From contig NZ_CP042437.1 in NCBI RefSeq assembly GCF_007971525.1, positions 6,696,001 through 6,760,000 on the forward strand: a stretch of 64,000 nt of DNA. The letters run 5' to 3'. This stretch comes from Mucilaginibacter ginsenosidivorax. Its GTDB lineage: Bacteria; Bacteroidota; Bacteroidia; Sphingobacteriales; Sphingobacteriaceae. The translations under genes and the position numbers were made by a program. This document shows, piece after piece, positions 1-8,080 of the stretch (position 1 is its first letter; each line of letters opens with the position of its first letter). The notes beneath the pieces are model-generated. The model did no database searches. It saw nothing but the letters and a program-made list of their open reading frames with translations, and had not been told where the DNA came from.

Positions 1-2
1 AA

Positions 3-668
3 AGCCGTTTTGTATCTATGGCATCGCACGAATTCAGGACGCCCTTAAGCGCGGTGCAGTTATCGGCATCATTAGTTGAAAAATACGCACAGCCTTATGA
101 TAATGCCAACATCCGCAAGCATGTGGCAAAAATTAAAAATGCGGTGGGTAATTTAACTACCATCCTTAATGATTTCCTGTCGCTCGAAAAACTGGAGGCC
201 GGCCGGGTTGAACCAAGTTATACGCCGTTTGACCTGGTGAAATTTTCGGAAGAGATTACCGAAGAGCTGCAAATGGTTGCCAAGCAAAACCAAAACATCA
301 TTTATCAGCATACCGGTACACGCAGTATAGTAAATCTTGATCCAAACCTGCTTAAAAACTGTGTTATAAACCTGATATCGAATGCGATAAAATATTCGGG
401 CGAAAATACTTTTATCGAGTTTAATACCGAAATTGCCGATAGCAATTGTGTAATAACCATTAAAGATAATGGCATAGGCATACCCGATACCGATCAAAAA
501 CATTTGTTTGAAGCATTTTTCCGTGCGCATAATACAGGTAATATTCCGGGTACCGGCCTGGGCCTTAATATTGTGGCGCGCTACACCAGTTTGATGGATG
601 GCCGTATTGAATTTAAAAGCGATATAAACCAGGGAACTTTGTTCACCATAACTTTTCCAATATCATGA
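3..668 (+). CDS. Sensor histidine kinase, C-terminal part (5' end outside window)
   Basis: The reading frame is open from the first bases, so the gene starts upstream of the window. The visible part is the kinase core. A HisKA dimerisation box SHEFRTPL has its phospho-accepting histidine at bases 24-26. A HATPase_c domain follows, with N box (NLISNAIKYS), G1 box (DNGIGIPD) and G2 box (GTGLGLNIV). It autophosphorylates and passes the phosphate to a response regulator. The stop codon overlaps the next start codon (ATGA), so it is translationally coupled to the receiver-CRP regulator, its likely partner. The sensor part is not visible, so the signal is unknown; the regulated genes suggest oxygen, redox or NO. 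Confidence 0.93.
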   Translation, partial: SRFVSMASHEFRTPLSAVQLSASLVEKYAQPYDNANIRKHVAKIKNAVGNLTTILNDFLSLEKLEAGRVEPSYTPFDLVKFSEEITEELQMVAKQNQNIIYQHTGTRSIVNLDPNLLKNCVINLISNAIKYSGENTFIEFNTEIADSNCVITIKDNGIGIPDTDQKHLFEAFFRAHNTGNIPGTGLGLNIVARYTSLMDGRIEFKSDINQGTLFTITFPIS

Positions 669-1714
669 GTAAAAAAGTTTTGATTATTGAAGATAACAAT
701 GACATCCGCGAAAACGTAGTTGAAATTCTTGAGTTGGCCAACTACCAGGTATTTGATGCCAATAATGGCAAAAAAGGGGTGGAGCTTGCTATAAAAGAAT
801 TGCCTGATATTATTTTATGCGATATTATGATGCCCGAGCTGGATGGCTATGGCGTTTTATACATGCTGAACAAAAACACCGATACGGCTGCAATTCCTTT
901 TATATTTTTAACAGCTAAAGCCGAGCGGGTTGATTTGCGCAAAGGGATGGAATTGGGTGCCGATGATTACCTTACCAAGCCTTTTGATGATATGGAGCTT
1001 TTAAACGCCATTGAAAGCCGGTTGAAGAAAAAAGAGCTGCACCAAAACTTTTACAGTAAATCGCTTGACAGGTTGAACAGCCTGATTGCAAAAAATGATG
1101 GCCTGGCCGAATTAAGAAAGATAATTGCCGAGCGTAAAGGCCGCCAGGTTAAAAAGAACCAGGTAATTTATTACGAGAGTGACAAGGGTAACGGCCTTTA
1201 CCTGGTAATAACCGGCCGGATAAAAACAATAAAACTTGCCGAGGACGGGCGCGAACTGATGACCGGCATTTATGTGGATGATGACTACCTGGGTATTAAC
1301 GCCGTTTTATCTAACGAACCTTATTCGGATACAGCAACTGCGCTTGAAGATAGTACGCTTTGCCTTATCCCCAAAGACCAGATAGATCACCTGCTGAACC
1401 ATTATCCCGATGTAGCCCGCGAATTTATAAAATTACTGGCCAATGATATCCGCGATAAGGAAGACCAGCTCATGCAGCTGGCTTATCACTCGGTACGTAA
1501 ACGCATGGCCGAAGCTTTAACCCGCCTGCACCGGCAGGATGCGGATAATGAGGGAATAAAGATCACCCGGGAAGACCTGGCCGCCATGGCCGGTATGGCT
1601 ACAGAAACCGTAAGCCGCACACTATCTGATTTTAAAGATGAAGGACTGATAGAAAAAAAAGGCAGCCTGATAACTATTCTCAAACCAGAAAAGTTATCTA
1701 AAATGAAAAACTGA
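665..1714 (+). CDS. Response regulator with CRP/FNR-type output (REC - cNMP-binding fold - HTH_Crp)
   Basis: This is a 349-residue transcription factor. Residues 1-120 form a receiver domain with acidic pocket E9/D10, phospho-acceptor D53, T83 and K105. Residues about 150-270 form a cyclic-nucleotide-binding-like beta barrel. Residues about 275-345 form a winged HTH of the Crp family. The recognition helix carries E314-T-V-S317-R318, the same E-x-x-S-R spacing that in E. coli FNR reads TTGAT half-sites. Only two cysteines are present (C52 and one in the barrel), so an FNR-like iron-sulfur cluster is unlikely and the input is presumably phosphorylation. It is coupled by a 4-bp overlap to the upstream kinase. 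It is the natural candidate to bind the TGAy-N4-rTCA boxes found in the following 20 kb; that link is inference. Confidence 0.9.
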   Translation: MSKKVLIIEDNNDIRENVVEILELANYQVFDANNGKKGVELAIKELPDIILCDIMMPELDGYGVLYMLNKNTDTAAIPFIFLTAKAERVDLRKGMELGADDYLTKPFDDMELLNAIESRLKKKELHQNFYSKSLDRLNSLIAKNDGLAELRKIIAERKGRQVKKNQVIYYESDKGNGLYLVITGRIKTIKLAEDGRELMTGIYVDDDYLGINAVLSNEPYSDTATALEDSTLCLIPKDQIDHLLNHYPDVAREFIKLLANDIRDKEDQLMQLAYHSVRKRMAEALTRLHRQDADNEGIKITREDLAAMAGMATETVSRTLSDFKDEGLIEKKGSLITILKPEKLSKMKN

Positions 1715-1776
1715 TAACGATCATTTTTTGGGTTGATTGCGCTCATACTATTGCGGCCCGCGCAATTGTAGCTTTG
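1712..1776 (+). promoter_or_regulatory. Predicted tandem FNR-like boxes and -7 element of the ldhA-hemN operon
   Basis: The distal box TGATAACGATCA (1712-1723) overlaps the stop codon of the regulator gene. The proximal box TGATTGCGCTCA lies at 1734-1745, 22 bp downstream. The Bacteroidota -7 element TAGCTTTG is at 1769-1776. Box centres lie 51.5 and 29.5 bp before the first base of the -7 element, the same spacing as at the other promoters of this set. The start codon is at 1796. Confidence 0.7.
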
Positions 1777-1795
1777 TTTTTATAAACAACGTATA

Positions 1796-2839
1796 ATGAA
1801 AGCGGTAGCATACAGTATAAAACCTTTTGAAAAAGAATACCTGGCGAAGGCTAATCAAAAGAAGCACGATATCACCCTGATTTCAAATCCTTTGGGGCCA
1901 GATACCGCTATTTATGCCGAGGGTAAAGACGCCGTTATTGTGTTTACCAACGATGATGTTTCGGCTGTTGTGATAGGCAAACTGGCCGCACTTGGCGTTA
2001 AATATATCGTTACCAGGTCGTCGGGTACCGATCATATCAACAAAGATGCCGCCGCCGCGCACCACATAAAAATTGCAAACGTACCTTCTTACTCGCCGCA
2101 GGCCATTGCCGAGCATGCCGTAGCCATGGCCTTCGCCCTTAACCGGCAGGTAGTTAAAGCCGATCAGCATAGCCACGCATTTGATTTTAGGAACGATGGC
2201 CTCATCGGTTTTAATTTTGCAGGCAAAACCGTAGGCATTGTTGGGCTGGGCAGCACCGGTAGGGCCGCAGCTGCAATTTACCATGGGCTGGGTTGTGATG
2301 TTATTGGTTATGATCTTTTTTTTCCGGCTGATGAACCTTACACCAAACCTGTATCACTGGAATATTTACTGGAAAATGCAGACATCATAACCCTGCACGT
2401 TCCGTTAACAGCCGATACCCGGCATTTTATAAATACCGAAAGTATTGCGAAAATGAAAAACGGAGTGATGCTGATAAACACCTCCCGCGGTTTGCTTGTC
2501 AATACCGCCGATGCGCTTTCGGCGATAAAAAGCGGCAAAATAGGATACCTGGGTATTGATGTGTATGAATTTGAAAAAGGCTTGTTCTTTGAAGATCACC
2601 AAAAAGATGCCATAAAAGATCCTTTATTAAATAAGTTGATGGAGCACCCGAATGTGCTGGTAACACCACACCAGGCATACCTTACCCGCGAAGCGCTACA
2701 GGAAATAGCAAATTCAACTATAAAAAGTCTTGATTTGTGGCAGCAAAACAAATGTGTAGGTAAAGCCTGCGCCTGCGCCAAAGAATGCCAGAAAACGGTA
2801 CCCAACAATATACTGACCGAAGTTAATAATGGAAAATAA
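1796..2839 (+). CDS. D-2-hydroxyacid dehydrogenase, D-lactate dehydrogenase type, with cysteine-rich tail
   Basis: This NAD-dependent enzyme probably reduces pyruvate to D-lactate during oxygen limitation. It is 347 residues, close to the family norm. The substrate domain (SSGTDHINKDAAA) is followed by the Rossmann motif VGIVGLGSTGRAAA (GxGxxG), the NTSRGLLVNTADAL catalytic-Arg segment and the TPHQAYLT catalytic His segment. The C-terminus is unusual: C320, C325, C327 and C331 form a CxxxxCxCxxxC tail that could bind a metal; the function of the tail is unknown. It overlaps hemN by 11 bp, so the two are one operon. A tandem FNR-like operator lies upstream. Other 2-hydroxyacid substrates are possible. 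Confidence 0.85.
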   Translation: MKAVAYSIKPFEKEYLAKANQKKHDITLISNPLGPDTAIYAEGKDAVIVFTNDDVSAVVIGKLAALGVKYIVTRSSGTDHINKDAAAAHHIKIANVPSYSPQAIAEHAVAMAFALNRQVVKADQHSHAFDFRNDGLIGFNFAGKTVGIVGLGSTGRAAAAIYHGLGCDVIGYDLFFPADEPYTKPVSLEYLLENADIITLHVPLTADTRHFINTESIAKMKNGVMLINTSRGLLVNTADALSAIKSGKIGYLGIDVYEFEKGLFFEDHQKDAIKDPLLNKLMEHPNVLVTPHQAYLTREALQEIANSTIKSLDLWQQNKCVGKACACAKECQKTVPNNILTEVNNGK

Positions 2840-4199
2840 ATCGCTCCTGCTTACCGATAAATATAATGTAGCTGTTCCGCGCTACACCAGTTATCCAACA
2901 ATGCCTTATTGGGATGCCAATACCTTTAGCCCTGAGCTGTGGCAGCAATCTGTAAAGTTTTCATTTACCGAAAGCAATGCGCAATCGGGTATCAGTTTAT
3001 ACATCCATTTGCCTTATTGCGAAAGTTTGTGTACTTATTGCGGCTGCAATACGCGTATTACCAAAAATCACAGGGTTGAAGAACCTTATCTAGCCGCGGT
3101 TTTAAAAGAATGGGATATGTACCTGGCGATTTTTAACGACCGGCCGGTGATAAAAGAAATTCATATGGGTGGAGGTACGCCTACTTTTTTTAGCCCCAAA
3201 AACCTGCAAACGCTTATAAAAGGCATTATTAAAAATGCAACTATACACGCCGATGCCGAATTTAGTTTTGAAGCACACCCGGCAAATACAACGGTAGGCC
3301 ATCTGCAGGTTTTGTATGATCTGGGCTTCAGAAGGCTATCATTAGGCATACAGGATTTTGATCCCAAAGTACAGTTTATCATCAACCGCCATCAAACTGC
3401 CGACCAGGTGATGGCCGTAACCCAGCAAGCCCGCCGGATAGGCTATACATCAATCAATTACGATTTGATATACGGACTGCCTTTACAAACTTTGGCCGGC
3501 CTTGCCGATACCATGAACAAGGTAGCCTTATTCAGGCCGGATAGGATAGCATTTTATAGCTATGCCCATGTGCCCTGGATAAAACCCGGCCAAAGGCGTT
3601 TTACTGAACAGGACCTGCCCGATGCCGCCGCCAAAACCAAACTTCACGAAACCGGGAGGGCTTTATTAATGCACTATGGTTACCACGAAATTGGCATGGA
3701 TCATTTTGCATTACCCGGCGATACGCTTTTGCATGCAGAACAAAATGGCAAGCTACACCGCAATTTTATGGGCTACACTCATCAGCATACCCAGTTACAG
3801 GTTGGCCTGGGGGTATCCGCCATCAGCGACTCGTGGTACGGCTTTGCGCAAAACGTAAAAACGGTTGAGGAGTACTTTCAACTGATAACCGATGGCCAAC
3901 TGCCCGTATTTAAAGGCCATATTTTAACTGCTGAGGATTTGATAGTCAGGAAGCATATCCTGAACATTATGTGCACGGGCCAAACAGTATGGAACCATCA
4001 TGGCGAGCCTTGCACTGCCGTAGCCGACGGATTGGATAGATTAGATGCCCTGGCCGACGACGGCCTGGTTGAATTAACCTCCCTGGGGCTTACAGTTACC
4101 GAAATGGGCAAACGCTACCTGCGTAACATTTGTATGTGCCTTGATGCCCGGCTATGGGCCGATAAGCCCGCTACGCAGTTGTTTAGTATGGCTATATAA
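2829..4199 (+). CDS. hemN: Oxygen-independent coproporphyrinogen III dehydrogenase
   Basis: This radical SAM enzyme decarboxylates coproporphyrinogen III to protoporphyrinogen IX without O2. The YIHLPYCESLCTYCGCN segment holds the CxxxCxxC cluster ligands with the extra Cys typical of true HemN. GGGTPTFF, the SFEAHP segment and the C-terminal HemN_C region (residues about 360-450) follow. Its 456 residues match the family length. The start overlaps ldhA by 11 bp and is placed by the conserved N-terminus YNVAVPRYTSYPTMPYW. Cotranscription with a fermentative dehydrogenase and nearby cbb3 oxidase genes fits microaerobic haem synthesis. HemW-like paralogues lack the extended N-terminus, so HemN is preferred. 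Confidence 0.93.
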   Translation: MENKSLLLTDKYNVAVPRYTSYPTMPYWDANTFSPELWQQSVKFSFTESNAQSGISLYIHLPYCESLCTYCGCNTRITKNHRVEEPYLAAVLKEWDMYLAIFNDRPVIKEIHMGGGTPTFFSPKNLQTLIKGIIKNATIHADAEFSFEAHPANTTVGHLQVLYDLGFRRLSLGIQDFDPKVQFIINRHQTADQVMAVTQQARRIGYTSINYDLIYGLPLQTLAGLADTMNKVALFRPDRIAFYSYAHVPWIKPGQRRFTEQDLPDAAAKTKLHETGRALLMHYGYHEIGMDHFALPGDTLLHAEQNGKLHRNFMGYTHQHTQLQVGLGVSAISDSWYGFAQNVKTVEEYFQLITDGQLPVFKGHILTAEDLIVRKHILNIMCTGQTVWNHHGEPCTAVADGLDRLDALADDGLVELTSLGLTVTEMGKRYLRNICMCLDARLWADKPATQLFSMAI

Positions 4200-4207
4200 A
4201 TTATGGA

Positions 4208-4262
4208 TGCCGAATACCCGATGCCAAGTCGTTATGATTAGGTGTCGGGTATTTGGCGTTTA
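4208..4262 (+). terminator. Predicted terminator after hemN
   Basis: An imperfect stem pairs CCGAATACCCGAT with the downstream GTGTCGGGTATTTGG and is followed by an AT-rich tail. It lies just past the hemN stop codon. Confidence 0.5.
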
Positions 4263-4327
4263 ATAATTTATCAATCGCTCATTACTGTGCACCCACATCT
4301 CTCGAATATCTTAATTAGTAAAAACAA

Positions 4328-4462
4328 AATGTCATTTCGACGAATCGGAAGGGCACGTGTTCAGGGGGAGAGGAGAAATCTTTTACGCCCTACATTCCTC
4401 GAAGTATTGTAGAAATAGCAGGGCGTAGAAGATTTCTCCTCGTACCTCGTCGAAATGACATT
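4328..4462. repeat. Long imperfect inverted repeat (GTCATTTCGACGA family)
   Basis: The outer arms AATGTCATTTCGACGA (4328-4343) and its reverse complement (4447-4462) match over 16 bp. Inner arms at 4370-4391 and 4420-4441 match over 22 bp with one mismatch and contain GAGAAATCT and ACGCCCT. The whole can fold into one long hairpin. No reading frame of note lies inside. I recall similar elements in other Bacteroidota intergenic regions, but that was not checked. The 449-bp gap between hemN and adhP holds this element plus terminators. Confidence 0.75.
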
Positions 4463-4525
4463 TTTCCTTGAAACGATGTGGGTACACGTAGACTTACATG
4501 CATTAGTTGATTGCCGTTGGCTTCA

Positions 4526-4560
4526 GCCGAATTTTTGCATTCGGCTTTAAGCTTTTTTCT
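4526..4560 (+). terminator. Stem-loop with T-run
   Basis: AGCCGAAT and ATTCGGCT form an 8-bp stem with a short T-rich loop, followed by TTAAGCTTTTTTCT. It looks like an intrinsic terminator on the + strand, in the hemN-adhP gap. Confidence 0.45.
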
Positions 4561-4575
4561 ATAGTGGTTTTAACC

Positions 4576-4618
4576 CAAACAAAAGCCAGGTAACACTTAA
4601 GTTCCTGGCTTTTGTTTG
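4576..4618. terminator. Perfect 15-bp stem terminator downstream of adhP
   Basis: CAAACAAAAGCCAGG (4576-4590) pairs perfectly with 4604-4618. It lies 31 bp beyond the adhP stop codon and has T-rich flanks in the minus direction, so it is a likely (possibly bidirectional) terminator. Confidence 0.65.
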
Positions 4619-4648
4619 GATTATGATGTTGGTTTTTGGGGCGAGTTT

Positions 4649-5683
4649 TTACGGTTTGGCTATCTCCAACACAACCCGGCCGTCAATTTTGCCGGCTTTC
4701 ATATCATCAAAAACAGTGTTGATATCCTCTAATTTAGCAGCATGCACGGTTGCCTTAACCTTGCCTTCAACAGCAAATGCAATGGCTTCTTCCATATCTT
4801 TACGGGTGCCGACTATTGATCCTCTTACGGTGTAGCGGTTAAGCACGGTTTCAAATATCGGCAAATCAAAGGCGCCCTTCGGTAATCCGTTCAGCGCGAT
4901 GGTACCTTTACGCCGCAGGGCTGATATTCCCTGGCTGAAAGCAATTGGCGATACCGCGGTAACAAGTACTCCATGCATTCCCCCGGTTTCTTTTTGCAGA
5001 TAAGCGCCGGGATCCTGCTCTTTGGCGTTAACAACCAGTTCGGCACCCAGTTTTTTTGCAAGTTCCAGTTTATCATCAGCCACATCAATTGCAGCCACAT
5101 GCATGCCCATAGCTTTTGCATATTGTACGGCAAGGTGCCCTAAACCGCCAACGCCGGATATAGCCACCCATTCGCCTGGCTTAACTTCGGTTTCTTTTAG
5201 TCCTTTATACACAGTTACGCCGGCACAAATAATTGGCGCCATCTCGGTAAAATTGATGCCCGCCGGGAAGTGCGCCACATAACGCGGATCGGCCAAAACA
5301 TATTCGGCGAAGCCGCCGTCTACACTGTATCCGCCATTTTGCTGTGTTCCGCAAAGCGTTTCCCAGCCGGTGATACAAAACTCGCAGCAGCCGCAGGCAC
5401 TGTGCAGCCATGGCACGCCTACAATATCGCCCTCTTTTACGTTTTTAACATCGGCGCCCATTGCTACCACATAGCCAATAGCTTCGTGGCCGGGTATAAG
5501 GGGTAGCTTGGGTTTAACCGGCCAGTCGCCATTGCAGGCGTGTAAATCGGTATGGCAAACACCACATGCAATTACTTTAACCAGTATCTGGTTTGCGTTC
5601 GGGGTTTTAACCTCCACATCTTCAATTTGTAATGGTGCGCCAAACTCACGTATCACGGCGGCTTTCATTTTTTGAGGAATCAT
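4649..5683 (-). CDS. adhP: Zinc-dependent alcohol dehydrogenase
   Basis: This is a medium-chain dehydrogenase interconverting alcohols and aldehydes with NAD(H); ethanol/acetaldehyde is the likely substrate. Its 344 residues match AdhP. Catalytic-zinc ligands sit in the ACGVCHTDLHACNGDWP and PGHE segments. The structural zinc loop is seen as CGCCEFC followed by a fourth Cys (ITGWETLC). The coenzyme motif GVGGLGHLAVQYAKAMG follows. It lies 9 bp after a small membrane-protein gene and appears cotranscribed from the FNR-like promoter at 6064-6128. That placement fits induction at low oxygen. Confidence 0.92.
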   Translation of the reverse strand: MIPQKMKAAVIREFGAPLQIEDVEVKTPNANQILVKVIACGVCHTDLHACNGDWPVKPKLPLIPGHEAIGYVVAMGADVKNVKEGDIVGVPWLHSACGCCEFCITGWETLCGTQQNGGYSVDGGFAEYVLADPRYVAHFPAGINFTEMAPIICAGVTVYKGLKETEVKPGEWVAISGVGGLGHLAVQYAKAMGMHVAAIDVADDKLELAKKLGAELVVNAKEQDPGAYLQKETGGMHGVLVTAVSPIAFSQGISALRRKGTIALNGLPKGAFDLPIFETVLNRYTVRGSIVGTRKDMEEAIAFAVEGKVKATVHAAKLEDINTVFDDMKAGKIDGRVVLEIAKP

Positions 5684-5692
5684 AAGTGTAAA

Positions 5693-6040
5693 TTATATGA
5701 TGAAGGCAATCAGCATTAACACATGAAGTGCTATGCTTGCAGCAAACAGGGTAAGCAGGGTTTTAATACCGGCGCCGCCCATACCGGCTATAATGTTGGC
5801 AAAAAATAAAGTTAAGGTTACAACCAAAACAAGTATTGGCGCATTAAAATAATATATTAAAAAGGCAGGTACCGGCAAAAAAAACACGCCCTGGAAAACC
5901 AGTGATACCAAAAACCACAATGTTTTGCTTTCGGTTTGGCTGTTAACAAAGGTGTTCCATTTGTAAGCTAAGCTATTGGTGCTTTTTTTTGTAGTGGGTT
6001 GGGCGGTCCATTGGACACGGGTACTCATTGTAGTTTCCAT
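5693..6040 (-). CDS. Small membrane protein of unknown function, first gene of the adhP operon
   Basis: I do not recognise a family. The 115-residue protein has a polar N-terminus of about 40 residues. Three hydrophobic stretches follow, around residues 42-66 (LWFLVSLVFQGVFFLPVPAF), 67-90 and 92-115, so it is probably an integral inner-membrane protein. The ATG at 6040 leaves a leader of about 20 nt from the predicted promoter; ATG at 6028 is an alternative start. It immediately precedes adhP and its promoter carries the best-conserved FNR-like grid in the window, so a role in low-oxygen physiology is inferred. Confidence 0.7.
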   Translation of the reverse strand: METTMSTRVQWTAQPTTKKSTNSLAYKWNTFVNSQTESKTLWFLVSLVFQGVFFLPVPAFLIYYFNAPILVLVVTLTLFFANIIAGMGGAGIKTLLTLFAASIALHVLMLIAFII

Positions 6041-6063
6041 GATTCAATTTATTTTTTATACCA

Positions 6064-6128
6064 CAAATATCCGGGGAATCAATAGGGTGCACCATGATAA
6101 CAGGCACTGCAAAAAGTGATGATCGTCA
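6064..6128 (-). promoter_or_regulatory. Predicted tandem FNR-like boxes and -7 element of the small membrane protein-adhP operon
   Basis: Read on the minus strand, the distal box is TGACGATCATCA (6117-6128). The proximal box is TGCCTGTTATCA (6095-6106), and the -7 element is GATATTTG (6064-6071). Centres lie 51.5 and 29.5 bp from the -7 element. The -7 octamer is identical to that of the stress-protein promoter at 21552 and stands at the same distance. A repeat unit begins inside the distal box. Confidence 0.7.
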
Positions 6129-6224
6129 TACTGAGTGGTAAAATTTCGCGAAATTCTGAAGCTGAAGTGACATCAAAAATAAAGACTGTCATGCTGAGTG
6201 GTAAAATTTCGCGAAATTCTGAAG
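6125..6224. repeat. Two direct copies of a 37-bp unit (GTAAAATTTCGCGAAAT family)
   Basis: The units at 6125-6161 and 6188-6224 differ by one base and are spaced 63 bp start to start. Each contains the palindromic core ATTTCGCGAAAT. A diverged, inverted third copy is at 19041-19080. At both loci the unit stands next to the same GC-rich inverted repeat. Confidence 0.8.
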
Positions 6225-6251
6225 GGAGAATGACGAATATCGCATGTTGGT

Positions 6252-6429
6252 TAAGACTCACCCGGCGAGGCTGCGCCCGCCACCCTCTCTTCACCTGCGG
6301 TGGAAAGAGGGTGGCGGGCGTTGAATATCAATATATTATAAAGGAAAAATAAATAATAAATTTTCAAGCCCCTCTTTCCGGCGAAGCCGAAGAGAGAGTG
6401 GCGGGCGCAGCCTCGCCGGGTGAGTCTTA
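6252..6429. repeat. GC-rich inverted repeat with 39-bp arms (GACTCACCC family)
   Basis: The arms at 6252-6290 and 6391-6429 match with one mismatch. They begin TAAGACTCACCCGGCGAGG and flank about 100 bp that contains smaller CTCTCT/AGAGAG hairpins. The open frames across it are by-products of the repeat. A related copy lies at 18873-19020. Together with the units at 6125-6224 it fills the 499-bp gap between 6041 and 6539. Confidence 0.8.
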
Positions 6430-6539
6430 GTCAGCGTTCAAAGCCAATGCTTGAGTAAATATTCAACATATCACAGGTGGGACCTAAAAAGATTACAGTA
6501 TCCCTTTGGTTGGAAATTAAAAATCTTCGGCATTATTGT

Positions 6540-7280
6540 TTAAATCGATTTCTTTAATCGCCCCTGCAAACTCCGGTAATATTGTTTAACCGCTATACGG
6601 AAAATATCATACAACAGGGTGTATATTAAGATAATAACAGGGACAAGAAAACAATAAAAATGCAGCCAGCGAAAAATATAAGCACCGGCCAGTGCCCCGC
6701 ACATAAAGAAAAAAATAATAGCCACCCGTAATTTTATTTTAGCTTTCAAGGCCGTCCTGTCTTCTGCTTTGTGCCGGAAGAACTGGGCAAGTTCAATCCC
6801 CAGGTCGGTAAATGTACCGGTAAGATGAGTGGTGCGTACAACCGAGCCCGAAACCATTGATACCAGCGCGTTTTGCAGGCCCATGGCAAACAGCAGGCTG
6901 CCGGCAAATATCTCTTTGCCTACTAAGCTATGATCATACCGGTAGCCAAACAACGCTACGCTCAAGAGTATAGTAATTTCAATTAAAATGGGGATTACAT
7001 AGGAGTATTGCTGGTTTTTGCCGATGCGGGAAACAATAAAGCTTGATACAAATGCTCCGGCTAAAAAAAGGAACATCCATAAGGCAATTACCCTGGCCGT
7101 TTGCCAGTTTTGCAATGCAATTTGCTCAGCAAACAATGCCGCGTGGCCGGTTACATTGGTGGTAAGCACGCTAAACCCAAGAAACCCGGCCGCATTTACA
7201 AAACCCGCGGTAAGCCCAAGCAATGAAGCGAGCTTTACATTGTGATTATACGTTCTTTTAGTACCCAGATGTCTTAGCAT
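6540..7280 (-). CDS. YoaK/DUF1275 family membrane protein
   Basis: The 246-residue protein has six to seven hydrophobic segments. The motifs match DUF1275 (YoaK): GLTAGFVNAAGFLGF near the N-terminus, NVTGHAA at about residue 45 and the SGSVVRTTHLTGTFTDLG segment at about 145-160. The molecular function of the family is not established. No FNR-like box was found upstream. The region ahead of it holds a word-hairpin repeat, so it is probably its own transcription unit. Confidence 0.85.
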   Translation of the reverse strand: MLRHLGTKRTYNHNVKLASLLGLTAGFVNAAGFLGFSVLTTNVTGHAALFAEQIALQNWQTARVIALWMFLFLAGAFVSSFIVSRIGKNQQYSYVIPILIEITILLSVALFGYRYDHSLVGKEIFAGSLLFAMGLQNALVSMVSGSVVRTTHLTGTFTDLGIELAQFFRHKAEDRTALKAKIKLRVAIIFFFMCGALAGAYIFRWLHFYCFLVPVIILIYTLLYDIFRIAVKQYYRSLQGRLKKSI

Positions 7281-7293
7281 TCTTTATAAAATA

Positions 7294-7388
7294 AGTGGTA
7301 AGTACTAAGTCTTAAGCTCGAAGCCTGAAGCCCTGAGTTTAAAATTGTAATTTTTGACTTAGAACTTAAGACTTTCGACTAATGACTA
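7294..7388. repeat. Word-hairpin repeat (AAGTCTTAAG / CTTAAGACTT words)
   Basis: The left half iterates variants of (A)AGTC/TTAAG/GAAGCC and the right half iterates ACTTAGAACTTAAGACTTTCGACT. The halves are imperfect reverse complements around an AT-rich loop. The same word occurs at 42277-42421. Confidence 0.65.
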
Positions 7389-7390
7389 TC

Positions 7391-8080
7391 CTAATGGCAG
7401 TTGGTTATTCCCTGTGATTGTTTGGCGGGGCTTAAATAAGGGATATCTAAACCTAATCCGCGCAGCACAAACCACAAACCTAAACAAACCATAAGGTAGG
7501 GCATGGCCATATTAATACGGCGACGAACCTGCGGGCCGATAAAACCCATGCTTACCGTAGCCAGCAACATTAACGGGAAAGTGCCTACTCCAAACCAAAA
7601 CATATATTGCGCAGATGCATAGACAGAGTCGGTATTTACCGCGCCGATAAGTGCAAGATAAACAAACCCGCAGGGCAGGAAACCGTTAAGCAAACCCACT
7701 GCAAAGTGGCCAGCCTTATGTTTTAGCGCAAAACCGATAAGCTTGTTGATTGGCGCCAACATTTTGGGCATCAGCTTACTTTGACTGAACCTGACTTTAA
7801 ACATACGCGAAAAGCCGGCCATGATAATTAAAATGCCGCTAATAACGGCCACGCTTTGTTGTAAACCGGCCAGCCAAAGCTGCCTGCCCAATAAGCCTAT
7901 CAGCAAACCCAGCAACGTATAGGTGATAACACGGCCGGCATTGTAAACAAATTTATCAACTACCACCATCCACCATTTTGAATGAAAGGATGGTACTGCA
8001 AAAGCAAGCGGGCCGCACATACCAATACAATGCACACTGCCAAACAGGCCAATAAAAAAAGCTACCTGGTTATTACTCAT
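7391..8080 (-). CDS. TauE/SafE - DsbD-like membrane protein of the cbb3 cluster
   Basis: This 229-residue polytopic membrane protein is usually annotated as a sulfite exporter TauE/SafE family member. It is closer to the DsbD_2 transmembrane type. Two conserved cysteine motifs lie in membrane segments, CIGMCGP near the N-terminus and GFLPCGFVYLAL mid-protein, as in CcdA/DsbD thiol-redox proteins. The ATG at 8080 overlaps the ccoH stop (ATGA). An in-frame upstream extension to 8149 is less likely. Position at the end of the ccoNO-Q-P-G-H operon suggests a role in oxidase maturation (thiol or copper handling). Sulfite export is not supported by the context. Confidence 0.8.
   Translation of the reverse strand: MSNNQVAFFIGLFGSVHCIGMCGPLAFAVPSFHSKWWMVVVDKFVYNAGRVITYTLLGLLIGLLGRQLWLAGLQQSVAVISGILIIMAGFSRMFKVRFSQSKLMPKMLAPINKLIGFALKHKAGHFAVGLLNGFLPCGFVYLALIGAVNTDSVYASAQYMFWFGVGTFPLMLLATVSMGFIGPQVRRRINMAMPYLMVCLGLWFVLRGLGLDIPYLSPAKQSQGITNCH

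Noticed and set aside
6125..6224. Two 37-bp direct repeats, CRISPR-like length
   Set aside because: Only two copies, with a diverged third copy elsewhere next to another repeat; no array or cas genes.
6079..6352. Open frames on both strands
   Set aside because: They lie within the repeat units and GC-rich inverted repeat; their residues simply reflect the repeats.
7391..8080. Sulfite exporter function
   Set aside because: The name comes from a broad family label; membrane cysteine motifs and the cbb3 operon context argue for a maturation role.
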